A stretch of 64,000 nucleotides of DNA from an uncultured Sutterella sp. (GTDB lineage: Bacteria; Pseudomonadota; Gammaproteobacteria; Burkholderiales; Burkholderiaceae_F). The translations under genes and the position numbers were made by a program. Below, piece by piece: positions 24,888-33,822 of this stretch. The stretch is from assembly GCA_900543805.1 (NCBI GenBank), contig UQTE01000007.1, positions 33,125-97,124 on the forward strand. Direction: 5' to 3'. Every line of letters starts with the position of its first letter. Position 1 is the first letter of the stretch. The notes beneath the pieces were generated by a model. The model made no database searches and was not told where the DNA came from. It worked only from the letters and a program-made list of their open reading frames with translations.

Positions 24888-26519
24888 ATGCGTTTCTCCG
24901 CCCTCTTTTGCGCCCTCCTCGCACTGCCGCTTCTCCCGCAAGCGTCCCATGCAGCCAACTTCGAACTTACGATCGTGCACGCCAACGACACGCACTCGGC
25001 CGCGGCCGGGATCGACGGCCGCTACGCCGCCTGCCGCGAGGACGACGCCTGCACGGGCGGCTACGCCCGCATCGTGGAGGAAGTCGAAACCCTGAGAAAG
25101 GAAAATCCGGCCGTACTCGCGCTCGACGCGGGGGACTTCTGGCAGGGAACGCACTTCTTTCGAACGGGCGGACCCGAGTGGGCGCTTGCCGCGATGAAGC
25201 GCATGCCCTGGGACGCCGTGACGCTCGGAAATCACGAGTTTGACGCGGGCTGCGCGGAGACGGTGCGTTACGTCGAGAACCTCCCGATGCCCGTCGTCGC
25301 GGCGAACATCCTCCCGAACCCGAAGTGTCCGATGAGCCGGGCGCCGCTCAAGCCCTACGTCGTGAAGACCGTGGGCGGCGTGCGGGTCGGCGTCGTGGGA
25401 CTCGCGAACGACGAAGGAAAGGAAGTCTCGGCCGCCTGCCCCGCCACGACCTTCGAAGACCGCGCCGCGGCATTGCGAAAGGCGGTCGGGGCGCTCGAAA
25501 AGGAAGGAGTTTCGCACTTCGTCGCCCTCACCCACGTGGGCTACAAGACGGACGTCGAACTCGCTCGCGCCGTCCCCGATATCGACGTGATCGTTGGCGG
25601 CCACACGCACAGCGTGCTCGGCAACCATCCGGATTCCGAAGGCCCCTATCCGACCGTCGTTAAGCACCCGAACGGGAATGAAACGCTCGTCGTGCAGACG
25701 GGGCGCTCGACCCGCTATCTCGGCGTGATCAAGGTCCGTTTCGACGAAGCGGGACGCGTGACGGGTTATACCGGGGACCTCACGGAACTCACCCCCGCGA
25801 TGCCGCGGGACGACGCGACCGAAACCTTCGTGCGCCGCTCGGGCGAAAAGGTGGAGGCGGAACGAAAGCGCGTCCTCGCGACGAACCGGGAACATTTCTA
25901 CGACGGCCTCGACGAATGCCGCGAAGGCGAATGCCTCTCGGGCATGTGGACGGCGGACGCGCTCCTCGACTGGGGACGCACCTTCGGGGCGCAGGCGGCC
26001 TTCATCAACGGGGGAGCCCTGCGCGCGCCCCTTCCGATCGGTCCCGTGACGCACGCGGACATTCTCGACGTTCATCCCTTCGGCAACCACGCGGCGGTGG
26101 TGGCTATGCCGGGGCGCGTGATTCTCGCCGCGCTCGAGCACGGGCTCTCGGAGCCAGACCTCAAGAGTCCGCGTCTTCTGCAGACGTCGGGACTGCGCTA
26201 CCGGGTGAATCCGAAGCGCCCGATCGGCTCGCGCGTCGCGTCGGCGGACATCCTTGAGAACGGACAATGGGTCCCGATCGAACCGCAAAAGACCTACCGC
26301 ATCGTCACGACCGCGTATCTTCTCGACGGGGGCGATCAGTTCAGAATGCTCAAGGCTCTTCCTGCGGCCCTCGCGCGCGGCCCACTCGAAGCGGAACTTC
26401 TCGAGCGCTTTCTCGAAGCCCGCCGCGACGCCGCGGGCAATCTGCCGCTTCCCGAAACCGGACGCATCCTCGGCATGCCCTTCCGAGACGATTTGCAGTC
26501 GAAGCAGCGGAAATTTTGA
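24888..26519 (+). CDS. Periplasmic UshA-type 5'-nucleotidase/metallophosphatase
   Basis: A 543-aa exported enzyme with a Sec signal peptide (FCALLALPLLPQASHA). The N-terminal metallophosphoesterase domain has HANDTHS, DAGDFWQG, GNHEFDAG, LTHVGY and GGHTHSVLG, supplying all metal ligands. The C-terminal nucleotide-binding domain has FINGGALRAPLPIG and the closing YRIVTTAYLLDGGDQF. Family members remove phosphate from 5'-nucleotides or split UDP-sugars in the periplasm. Cysteine pairs in the first domain (CREDDAC, CPMS, CAETV) suggest disulfides. It stands alone on the plus strand. Confidence 0.93.
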   Translation: MRFSALFCALLALPLLPQASHAANFELTIVHANDTHSAAAGIDGRYAACREDDACTGGYARIVEEVETLRKENPAVLALDAGDFWQGTHFFRTGGPEWALAAMKRMPWDAVTLGNHEFDAGCAETVRYVENLPMPVVAANILPNPKCPMSRAPLKPYVVKTVGGVRVGVVGLANDEGKEVSAACPATTFEDRAAALRKAVGALEKEGVSHFVALTHVGYKTDVELARAVPDIDVIVGGHTHSVLGNHPDSEGPYPTVVKHPNGNETLVVQTGRSTRYLGVIKVRFDEAGRVTGYTGDLTELTPAMPRDDATETFVRRSGEKVEAERKRVLATNREHFYDGLDECREGECLSGMWTADALLDWGRTFGAQAAFINGGALRAPLPIGPVTHADILDVHPFGNHAAVVAMPGRVILAALEHGLSEPDLKSPRLLQTSGLRYRVNPKRPIGSRVASADILENGQWVPIEPQKTYRIVTTAYLLDGGDQFRMLKALPAALARGPLEAELLERFLEARRDAAGNLPLPETGRILGMPFRDDLQSKQRKF

Positions 26520-26639
26520 GACCGGGCGACGTTTTTCGAGAGAATCGGGCAATTCCCGCGTACGTTTCCCCAACCTTTTCCTTCGGACGGCCGCTACACT
26601 TTTCCCCGTTCACCGGCCTCAATTCCAAGGAGAAAGACA

Positions 26640-27815
26640 ATGGCTTACGCCGTGCACAATTTCGACTACAACACGCCGACCCGCCTTCTTTTCGGGCGCG
26701 GCAAGATCGAGCGCCTCCCCGAAGTGGCGGCGGAATTCGGGAAGAAGGTCCTCCTCGTCTACGGCGGGGGTTCCATCAAGAAGCTCGGCATCTACGACAA
26801 GGTGAAGACGCTTCTCGCCGACTGCGAAATCTACGAATGCGCCGGAGTCGAACCGAATCCCAAGGTGACGAGCGTGAACGAAGGCGCCCGCCTCTGCCGC
26901 GAACACGACGTCGACTTCGTCCTCGCCGTGGGCGGCGGCTCCGTGATCGACTGCGCCAAGGCGATCTGTGCGGCCCGCTACTACGAGGGCGACGCCTGGG
27001 ACATCGTGACGGATCCCTCGAAGATCACGAAGGCGCTTCCGCTCGTCACGGTTCTCACGCTCGCCGCGACGGGGAGCGAATACGACGCGGCCGCCGTCAT
27101 CTCGAACATGGACGAGAACAAGAAGATCGGCGTTTTGACGCCCGTCTTCTATCCGCGCGTTTCGATCTGCGATCCGGAATACACCTTCTCGGTTTCGAAG
27201 AAGCAGACGGCCGCGGGCTGCGCCGACATCATGTCCCACATCTTCGAGCAGTACTGCGTCAAGGATTCGAACCTCGTCTCCGATGGTCTCTGCGAAACGG
27301 TGCTGCGCGCCGTCCTCGGGATGGGGAAGCGCGCCTACGACAAGGGTGACGACTACGAAGCCCGCGCGACCCTCATGTGGGCGAGCTCGCTTGCCTGCAA
27401 CGGCATCTGCGTGACGGGAAATTCCTTTGCCGCGTGGGTCTGCCACGGGATCGAACACGAACTCTCCGCCTTCTACGACATCACGCACGGCGAAGGCCTC
27501 GCCATCGTGACGCCCGTCTTCTTCCGCTACAGCCTGAACGACGAAACGGTCGGACGCTTCGCGACGCTCGCGAACCGAGTCTTCGACGTGCCGTTTGAAG
27601 CGGACCTCTACGCGATGGCCGAAAAGGGCTTCCAAAAGCTCGAAGCCTTCTTCGCCTCGATCGGTCTGCCCTCGAAGCTCTCCGAGGTCGGCATCACGAG
27701 CGACGAACACTTCGAAGCCATGGCCGAAAGCTGCATGAAGCTCTGGGACTTCTCGCAGGCGATCCGCCCGCTCGACAAGGACGACGTCGTCGAAATCCTG
27801 AAGCGCGGCCTCTGA
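26640..27815 (+). CDS. Iron-containing alcohol dehydrogenase (butanol dehydrogenase type)
   Basis: A 391-aa cytoplasmic NAD(P)H-dependent dehydrogenase of the BDH/YqhD group. VYGGGSIKKLGIYD and AVGGGSVIDCAKAI form the nucleotide-binding region. TLAATGSEYD follows, then the metal site with SHIFEQY, HGIEHELSAFYDITHGEGLAI carrying the metal histidines. It reduces aldehydes or oxidises alcohols; substrate not determined. Start ATG has AAGGAG 7 bases upstream. The gene is monocistronic and ends in a strong terminator. Confidence 0.94.
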   Translation: MAYAVHNFDYNTPTRLLFGRGKIERLPEVAAEFGKKVLLVYGGGSIKKLGIYDKVKTLLADCEIYECAGVEPNPKVTSVNEGARLCREHDVDFVLAVGGGSVIDCAKAICAARYYEGDAWDIVTDPSKITKALPLVTVLTLAATGSEYDAAAVISNMDENKKIGVLTPVFYPRVSICDPEYTFSVSKKQTAAGCADIMSHIFEQYCVKDSNLVSDGLCETVLRAVLGMGKRAYDKGDDYEARATLMWASSLACNGICVTGNSFAAWVCHGIEHELSAFYDITHGEGLAIVTPVFFRYSLNDETVGRFATLANRVFDVPFEADLYAMAEKGFQKLEAFFASIGLPSKLSEVGITSDEHFEAMAESCMKLWDFSQAIRPLDKDDVVEILKRGL

Positions 27816-27833
27816 TCGGCGCCTGAACGACGC

Positions 27834-27874
27834 AAGCCCGCTTCTCCCGCATGCCCCGGGAGGGCGGGCTTTTT
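27834..27874 (+). terminator. Intrinsic terminator of the alcohol dehydrogenase gene
   Basis: AAGCCCGC (27834-27841) pairs with GCGGGCTT (27864-27871), with an inner CTCCCG/CGGGAG stem, and is followed by TTTTCTTC. Confidence 0.88.
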
Positions 27875-27988
27875 CTTCGAACCGCCGCAAGAAAAAAAAA
27901 CCGACTTTCTGGCTGATTGAAAAGATTTTTCTCTGTTATCGCTAGAGTTGCACAGGATAACAAGGAGAAAGCAACTATCAGCTTTCGT

Positions 27989-29870
27989 CGGTAATTATTT
28001 CATCGGCAACTTCAACCGCAGTTTTGCTCGGATCGTTGAGGCCGTCTCCACTGCGTTGAGCGGTTCCATGCCGCACGCACGAAGGATGTCATCGCAAAGC
28101 GTCCCAAGCGTTTTCTTCTCCCCGTTCTCATCCGTTGCGGAGGTTGCTTCGGCTTCGAGATTGCTACAGGTGTACAAGTGACTGTTGGCTTTCTTCAAGC
28201 CGCTTACGTGCTGGATCTTCATGGACTCCAACGCTTCGATAATTTCAGCCGCAGACAAGTCCAGTCCCTTCTCTCGCAACTTTTTCATGAAGATCTTCTG
28301 CATCACCAACCCGATGTAATTCAGGACGAAATGTCCGCGAATATGCTCATCGGTCCAGACGAAAACCGGTCTGGCTTCGAGGTTGGTTTTGAGCATTCGA
28401 AAGTTGTCTTCGATCCGCCACAGCTGACGCAGTTTCGTATACACCCACTGTGGATCCGGGTCCGCAATGTTCGTCAGCAACGCGGAATGACCGCACCAGG
28501 TTCGCCGCTTGTCGTAAAGGTCTTGGTTCAAATGCACACTTTTCGTGTCGACGCTGATGAACCTCTTATAGCCGCTGCGTCCGGCGGACGCCACGGCGGC
28601 GGCACCTCTGTTCACAAGAGATGTTGCCCGATTCCATTTGAGGGTGAGTTCCCGGAGATCGTGTTCAAACCTGTGCTCTGAGAACGTTCCGATGCAGGTA
28701 GCTTTGAATTGAGCCCGTTCGATACAGCCCTTGGCGTGGTTTTTGTAGGTCTTGTCAATTTCTAGCGGGAGCGTTTTGTATCCCCAACGTTCGCCATCGT
28801 CTGCGTGACGCCACTCCCAGCCTTCCTCATCCAGAAATTTCTTTTGCAATTCCTTGCTGAGCTTGATGTATGGCGGATAGCCGACGATGAAGCGCATTCC
28901 TTTCTTCTGCAGCTCATCCAAATTCAGGAGCTGATTCAATCCCGCGTCGGCCACGACGATAACGTCCTTGATGCTGTAGGAACTGCGGAATTTCTCGATC
29001 ACCTCCAAAAGCGTATGAATCTCGCCGGTATTGCCCGGGAACAGCTCGTAGGAGAAGGGAACGCCGTCGGCATCGATAAGCAGGCCGAGCACCACCTGCG
29101 TTTCCTGAGTGCGGTGCTCCTTGCTCATCCCTCGCCGACGCAAATCTCCCTCCACAAAGCTCTCGAAATAGAACGTTGAAACGTCGTACAGCGCGACCGT
29201 CAGATCGCGCTTGTACATCGCGTCGATGTGCTTGTTCAGGCACCGGATGATGTTGTCCTTGTGCTTCGCCAAGACGTCCAGACTGTCATACATCTGCTGC
29301 AACTCAATCTCGGAAAAATCCGTGAGATACGAGTTCCGACGACGCCAGCTTGCAAGTTTGGAGGACGGCTTGATCAAGCGTGAGACACAGGAGAAAAAGA
29401 TCGTTTGTTCAAGGTCGTAATCCACCCCGTGGTTGCGTCGAAAGTTCTTGAAATAGGCCGACATTCCAAGCGCTTCCCAGACCGGATGAAACAGCGCCGG
29501 CGTGCAGGTGAGACAGGCCGCTCGCTTCGTCGCTTTGGCAGATACGCTGACGCCGCTGAGCATGCGCTCCTTGATGGTGTTGCTGTATGCCTTGGAATTG
29601 GACTGTAGTTCCTTGACCCGCTCTTCGATCTTCTTCAGGGCATCCGGATCCTCAGCCAACAGCTTGTCCAGGCGCCCAAAACTTGCCAACGTTCGGCTCG
29701 TCGGACGCTTAGTGGCCGGATCACGGTAGTTCTCGACGATGTAGACGTACTCGCGGTTCTTTAGCTTTTTGATCGAAAGAGAGATCGCCATCTCAAAACC
29801 CCATCGGGTAGGCACTTGTTCACACAATCTATTTTACCATAAATTTACCTACAATATTACTACAAAAATT
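27989..29870 (-). mobile_element. IS1634-type insertion sequence
   Basis: A single-gene element with markedly lower GC than the flanking chromosome. Its transposase (27995-29791) is intact. The exact ends are not resolved: weakly similar inward-reading sequences GTCGGTAATTATTT (near 27989) and GTAGGTAAATTTAT (minus strand near 29855) are candidates for terminal inverted repeats. A terminator lies on each outer flank. Coordinates are approximate. Confidence 0.65.
27995..29791 (-). CDS. IS1634-family DDE transposase
   Basis: A 598-aa transposase of the IS1634 group of IS4-like elements. The N-terminus YVYIVENYRDPATKRPTSR is typical. The catalytic triad can be placed as Asp in ALYDVSTFYFE, Asp in IVVADAGLN and Glu in LWRIEDNFRMLK, with the family C-terminal block LEARPVFVWTDEHIRGHF. 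No frameshift or stop interrupts it, so it may be active. ATG 29791 is chosen because the family begins close to this point; an upstream start at 29827 adds 12 residues. Base composition differs from the host, showing recent arrival. Confidence 0.94.
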   Translation of the reverse strand: MAISLSIKKLKNREYVYIVENYRDPATKRPTSRTLASFGRLDKLLAEDPDALKKIEERVKELQSNSKAYSNTIKERMLSGVSVSAKATKRAACLTCTPALFHPVWEALGMSAYFKNFRRNHGVDYDLEQTIFFSCVSRLIKPSSKLASWRRRNSYLTDFSEIELQQMYDSLDVLAKHKDNIIRCLNKHIDAMYKRDLTVALYDVSTFYFESFVEGDLRRRGMSKEHRTQETQVVLGLLIDADGVPFSYELFPGNTGEIHTLLEVIEKFRSSYSIKDVIVVADAGLNQLLNLDELQKKGMRFIVGYPPYIKLSKELQKKFLDEEGWEWRHADDGERWGYKTLPLEIDKTYKNHAKGCIERAQFKATCIGTFSEHRFEHDLRELTLKWNRATSLVNRGAAAVASAGRSGYKRFISVDTKSVHLNQDLYDKRRTWCGHSALLTNIADPDPQWVYTKLRQLWRIEDNFRMLKTNLEARPVFVWTDEHIRGHFVLNYIGLVMQKIFMKKLREKGLDLSAAEIIEALESMKIQHVSGLKKANSHLYTCSNLEAEATSATDENGEKKTLGTLCDDILRACGMEPLNAVETASTIRAKLRLKLPMK

Positions 29871-29881
29871 GATCACAGCAA

Positions 29882-29914
29882 AAAGGCTCTGAAGTCTTGC
29901 ACCTCAGAGCCTTT
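29882..29914 (-). terminator. Perfect 11-bp hairpin upstream of the transposase
   Basis: AAAGGCTCTGA (29882-29892) pairs with TCAGAGCCTTT (29904-29914). On the minus strand it is followed by TTTTTGC. It would stop transcription entering the insertion sequence from the MATE side. Confidence 0.75.
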
Positions 29915-29950
29915 CAAGCAGCGAAAGTGTGATTTTTGCCGAAAGTCGGG

Positions 29951-29982
29951 AAAAAAAGCCGGTGCGGCGGACCGCACCGGCT
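29951..29982 (-). terminator. Intrinsic terminator of the GT39-MATE operon
   Basis: AGCCGGTGCGG (29957-29967) pairs perfectly with CCGCACCGGCT (29972-29982), loop CGGA, followed on the minus strand by seven T. It ends 20 bases past the MATE stop codon. Confidence 0.92.
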
Positions 29983-30002
29983 GCATGCGAAACGTTCGGA
30001 CG

Positions 30003-31412
30003 TCAGGCCCGCGCCTCTCGAATGACGCGTTCGACCTCTTCGGGCGAATGGTGTTCGTCGCGCGAGCGCTGCCGCCCCACCCAGAGGGCCATGGCGAGAA
30101 GCGAAAGACCCGTGAGGATGAGGCCCACGGCCGTGGCGCCCCAGAAGCCGAAGGCGCCGTACGGACCGCCCGCCCATTCGGCGCCGAAGGCGAGCTGATA
30201 CCCGATCCCGATCCCCACGCCCCAGAGCATGATGCCGTAGATGAACATCGGGGCGCGCGTGACGCGGTAGCCGCGAAGCGCAAAGCTCGAGACGGCCTGC
30301 ATGGCGTCGAAGACGTGGTAGGTGCAACCGAAGGCGACGAGGGCCGCTGCGGTGGCGGCCACGCCCGCGTCGCTCGTGTAGAGGGCGATGACGTTTCCCT
30401 TGAAGATGTAGAGAAGCGTCGCGAGCACCGCCGCGATGACGATGGAGATCTTGAGCGTGCGGCGCAGAATGAATTCGGCCACGGCGGGCCAGCGCGCGCC
30501 GAGCGACTGCGAGATGAGGACCGACGAGGCGATGCCGAGCGAGAGCGGCACCATGTAGAGCATCGACGTCAGGTTCGCCACGATCTGATGCGCCGAGACC
30601 GTCTCTTCGCCGAGGCGCGAAATGAAGATCGCCATGAGCGTGAAGCTCGACACTTCAAAGAAGGTGGACAGCCCCATGGGGACGCCCACGTGCAGGTGGT
30701 TCTTCAGAAGCTCCCAACGGGGCCCGACGAACTGCTCGACGTGCATCGGACGGTAGAACTTGTCGAACTTCCAGATCGCAAGGAAGGCAAAAAGCGAGAG
30801 CCAGGAGAGAACGAAAAAGGAAATCCCGGCGCCGCCCCCGCCCATCGCGGGAAAGCCGAGCCAGCCGTACATGAAGACGGCGTTGAGGGGCGCCTTGAGG
30901 GCGAGCATGCCGAGCGAGACCCACATCGTGATGCGGGGGCGCGAAACGGCGGCGTTGAGTGCGATGAAGCAGCGCCCGAGAAGGCTCGCCGGAAGCGCGA
31001 AGGCCGTCCAGCGGATGAACTCGGCCGCCATTTCGGCGACTTCTCCCTTGGCGCCGCCCAACTCGATCCAGAAGTCGGTGTTGAGCAGAAGCGGAACGCC
31101 GACGGCCATGAGGACGAGCGAGAGCCAGAAGCTCTGGTTGAGCTCCTCGCCGATGGCGCGGAACTTGCGAGCGCCGAAATGGTGACCCGCGATCGGACTC
31201 AGACCCATGAGGACGCCCACGAGCCCCATGAGGACCGAAATCGTCGTGGCGATGCCGAGCGCGATGGCGGCCAGATGCTCTTTCCCGAGATGACCGGCCA
31301 TGATGGTGTCGATCGTTCCGCTTCCCACGATCGCGATGTTCGCGATCCAGATGGGGCCGGCCAGTTTGGCGAGGGCTTTGAGGGAGGTGTCGGGAGGGAG
31401 AAGTTTCGTCAT
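30003..31412 (-). CDS. MATE-family multidrug/Na+ antiporter
   Basis: A 469-aa inner-membrane protein with about 12 hydrophobic segments in two similar halves. GPIWIANIAIVGSGTIDTIMAG at the start and GVPMGLSTFFEVSSFTLMAIF at the start of the second half are the duplicated MATE signatures. NorM-like members export cationic compounds using Na+ or H+. ATG 31412 is the preferred start, though it lacks a ribosome site; TTG 31421 is possible. It lies 15 bases behind the glycosyltransferase gene and is probably translated from the same mRNA. Confidence 0.92.
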   Translation of the reverse strand: MTKLLPPDTSLKALAKLAGPIWIANIAIVGSGTIDTIMAGHLGKEHLAAIALGIATTISVLMGLVGVLMGLSPIAGHHFGARKFRAIGEELNQSFWLSLVLMAVGVPLLLNTDFWIELGGAKGEVAEMAAEFIRWTAFALPASLLGRCFIALNAAVSRPRITMWVSLGMLALKAPLNAVFMYGWLGFPAMGGGGAGISFFVLSWLSLFAFLAIWKFDKFYRPMHVEQFVGPRWELLKNHLHVGVPMGLSTFFEVSSFTLMAIFISRLGEETVSAHQIVANLTSMLYMVPLSLGIASSVLISQSLGARWPAVAEFILRRTLKISIVIAAVLATLLYIFKGNVIALYTSDAGVAATAAALVAFGCTYHVFDAMQAVSSFALRGYRVTRAPMFIYGIMLWGVGIGIGYQLAFGAEWAGGPYGAFGFWGATAVGLILTGLSLLAMALWVGRQRSRDEHHSPEEVERVIREARA

Positions 31413-31427
31413 AAAAGGCAAAAAAGG

Positions 31428-33203
31428 TTATTCGGAACGCACGACGACGAAGTGTTCGGTCGTGGAGGCGCGCGAGGCGGGTTCGCCGACGACGTCGGAC
31501 GTGTCCGTCAGATGGTCGCGCAGGCGAAGCACTCGGTAGCGGCAGACCTGGTCTTCACGGGCCGTGAAGGAAAGGTCCGAACCGTAGGAGAAGATCGCGC
31601 GGATGCCCGGCGGGATGCCCTCGAGCGAAACGCAGTCGTTCGGGGCGATGCCCGCCGTTCGGATCGTCGCGTCAACGGAGGCGACGACGGGCAGATAGCT
31701 TCGGTTGCGGTCGATCACGTCGTGGAAGAGTCCCATCGTGATGACGAGCGAGGTCGTGAGGCCGAAGGCCGCAAGCCACGGACCGCGCCACACGACGACC
31801 GGGCGGTGCGTGAGGCGCCAGACGACGAAGACGATCCAGAGGGTCGTCATCAAAAGGGCGAACCAGAAGCCGAAACCGAGGGTCGGCGCGGCCTCGGGGG
31901 CGAGGCGCGAGATCGAAACCGCCATCTTCGGCGCGAAGTTCGTCGTCCAGGCGAGCCAATAGGCCCAAAGCGTGAGCGCCGTGAGCGAGAAAATCGACAC
32001 GGAGAACCAGTCTAACACGTTTGCCTTGGCGCTCTTAAGCGTAAAAAGACCGAAGGAGGCGAGGACGGCCAGGGCCGGCAGGAAGACGATGAAGACCGTG
32101 TCGGCCGTCTGCGAGGAGGAGAAAAGCACGGCGAAGATCGACACCGTGATCGCTGCGATCGGAATCGAAAGGTGCGTGCGCGTCAATGCGTGGCGCCACT
32201 TCCAGAGGGCCGCGAGAACGAGCGGCCACAAGGGGCAGAGGAACCAGACGAAGTTGCGCAGGAACCAGCTGAAGGTCTCCGGTCCCGCAATGCCGAAGAG
32301 CGAAGCCTGCGTGTCGGCCCAGCCCTTGAACCAGGCGCCCGCCTCGTCGGGGGCGAGACCGTAGGCGAGCGCGGGCCAGAGCGAAACCGTGAGGACGGCC
32401 GAGCCGATCAGGCTCGCGCAGCGCAGATCCGCGTTTCCGGGGAAATCCTTCACGACTGCGTGCACGGCGAGCGCGGCGGCAAAGAGCCAGACGCCGCCGA
32501 ACAGGGTCGACGAGAGAACGGCCGCGCCCGCCGCGGCGCCCGCGATGGCAAAGCCGATCATCGGACGTTTGAGGGCCTTGGTGAGGCCGTAGAACATGAC
32601 GCAGGAGAGCGCGAGGAGCACCGTCGCGGGGGTGGGTTCGTGAAAGCCCCGCACGAGACCGAAGGTCGCGATGAATAGAAGCACCGCGCAGTCGGCCGTC
32701 ACGCGGCCGTAGTCCTTGGGATTGGCTTCGTCGCCGAAGGGAAAGCGAAGGGGCTGGGCTTCGGGGCGGCGCGCAATGTGCCAGGTGCCGTACCAGAGCG
32801 TCGAGAGGGCGAGCGCAAACCAGAAGAGACTCGCGCAGCGAAGCGCCGTGAGTTCTCCCACGAGCGGACCGAAGACGGCGAGGAAGAAAGCCGACACCCA
32901 GGCCGTGAGCGGGCCGTTGTGCCAGTCGGGCACGCCCGTGATCGTCGGGAGCAGAAAGTCCGCTGCCGTCCCGCCGCGGAGCATTTCCATCGCGACCCCG
33001 AAGTTTTCGGCGTCCCGCAGCGTCCAAAAGTCGAGCACACCGAAGACGTTGCCGATGAAGACGGCGAGGAGACCCAAAAGGGCGTAACGGGGAAGGGCCC
33101 GGGCCGCTTCGCGGGACATCTTGACGGGGGTGATTTTCTCCAGATGCAAGAGACGCTCCTTGTCCGCGGAGGGCGGGGTGAAAAAAACGGGGAACAAAGA
33201 CAC
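31428..33203 (-). CDS. ArnT-like membrane glycosyltransferase (GT-C/GT39 fold)
   Basis: A polytopic protein of up to 591 aa with a dozen or so hydrophobic segments. Near the N-terminus DFWTLRDAENFGVAMEMLRGG resembles the conserved acidic lumenal loop of GT39/ArnT-type lipid-sugar transferases, and PDWHNGPLTAWV also fits. The C-terminal ~100 residues are a soluble periplasmic tail (DRNRSYLPVVASVDATIR, YGSDLSFTAREDQVCRY). Such enzymes move a sugar from a polyprenyl carrier to lipid A or another acceptor. The acceptor is unknown. The start is uncertain: GTG 33203 opens the frame, but ATG 33119 directly before the first hydrophobic segment is equally plausible. Confidence 0.8.
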   Translation of the reverse strand: MSLFPVFFTPPSADKERLLHLEKITPVKMSREAARALPRYALLGLLAVFIGNVFGVLDFWTLRDAENFGVAMEMLRGGTAADFLLPTITGVPDWHNGPLTAWVSAFFLAVFGPLVGELTALRCASLFWFALALSTLWYGTWHIARRPEAQPLRFPFGDEANPKDYGRVTADCAVLLFIATFGLVRGFHEPTPATVLLALSCVMFYGLTKALKRPMIGFAIAGAAAGAAVLSSTLFGGVWLFAAALAVHAVVKDFPGNADLRCASLIGSAVLTVSLWPALAYGLAPDEAGAWFKGWADTQASLFGIAGPETFSWFLRNFVWFLCPLWPLVLAALWKWRHALTRTHLSIPIAAITVSIFAVLFSSSQTADTVFIVFLPALAVLASFGLFTLKSAKANVLDWFSVSIFSLTALTLWAYWLAWTTNFAPKMAVSISRLAPEAAPTLGFGFWFALLMTTLWIVFVVWRLTHRPVVVWRGPWLAAFGLTTSLVITMGLFHDVIDRNRSYLPVVASVDATIRTAGIAPNDCVSLEGIPPGIRAIFSYGSDLSFTAREDQVCRYRVLRLRDHLTDTSDVVGEPASRASTTEHFVVVRSE

Positions 33204-33204
33204 A

Positions 33205-33237
33205 AAGAGGGGAGTTCTCCCTTGAGAGAAACTCCCC
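33205..33237 (-). terminator. Intrinsic terminator of rpmE2
   Basis: GGGGAGTT (33209-33216) pairs with AACTCCCC (33230-33237), with inner CTC/GAG pairing. The minus strand then reads TCTTTGTGTCTTTG. It overlaps the likely start of the glycosyltransferase gene downstream. Confidence 0.65.
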
Positions 33238-33281
33238 TGCTATTGTGTCGCAGCCGCCCTTCGAAGGGAAGGGCGCGGCAA

Positions 33282-33569
33282 TTACTTGGCGGCCTTGGCA
33301 GCCTGAGCGGCGGCGTTCATGGCCTGCTGCTTGGCGGCGAACTTGGCGCGGAACTTTTCGACGCGGCCGGCTTCAACGATGCGGGTCTGGGCGCCCGTGT
33401 AGAACGGGTGGCTTTCCGACGACGTATCGAGCTTGAACATCGGGTAGGTCTTGCCGTCGATTTCAACCGTTTCCTTCGTCTGAACGGCGGAACGGATGAT
33501 GAACGTCTTGTTGATGGAGAGGTCCACGAAGGCGACTTCGCGATATTCGGGGTGAATGTTCTGCTTCAT
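33282..33569 (-). CDS. rpmE2: 50S ribosomal protein L31 type B
   Basis: A 95-aa large-subunit protein with the type B pattern: MKQNIHPEYREVAFVD at the start, then TYPMFKLDTSSESHPFYTG. It lacks the CxxC zinc ribbon of type A L31, so it does not need zinc. An Ala/Lys-rich tail (KQQAMNAAAQAAKAAK) extends past the usual end. In other bacteria the type B copy replaces type A when zinc is short, often under Zur; no Zur box is obvious here. ATG 33569 fits the family start. It is divergent from hemC. Confidence 0.95.
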   Translation of the reverse strand: MKQNIHPEYREVAFVDLSINKTFIIRSAVQTKETVEIDGKTYPMFKLDTSSESHPFYTGAQTRIVEAGRVEKFRAKFAAKQQAMNAAAQAAKAAK

Positions 33570-33822
33570 TTTGATCAATACCTTGTTTTCGTTTGTCGGT
33601 CGCCCTGGTCGCCTTACGAGTCCGCCCGGATCCGCCGGGTCTTACGACAGGCATGCTTACCCACGTGCCAACTGGAAAGGCGAAATTATGGCATAAGGCG
33701 AAGTTCGGTGCAAACGGATTCGCGGATTTTCGTTTTCTTCGTCCCGGGCTTAAGAGCGGCACAAGAGTCGCCTGTTACAATCGCGCACATTCGCTTTTTT
33801 CATCCACTCGACAGAAATCACC

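Noticed and set aside
27899..29950. Inverted match ACCGACTTTC / GAAAGTCGG outside the insertion sequence as its terminal repeats
   Set aside because: The match is short, lies outside the likely ends and next to terminators of host genes, and continues no further. It is probably chance.
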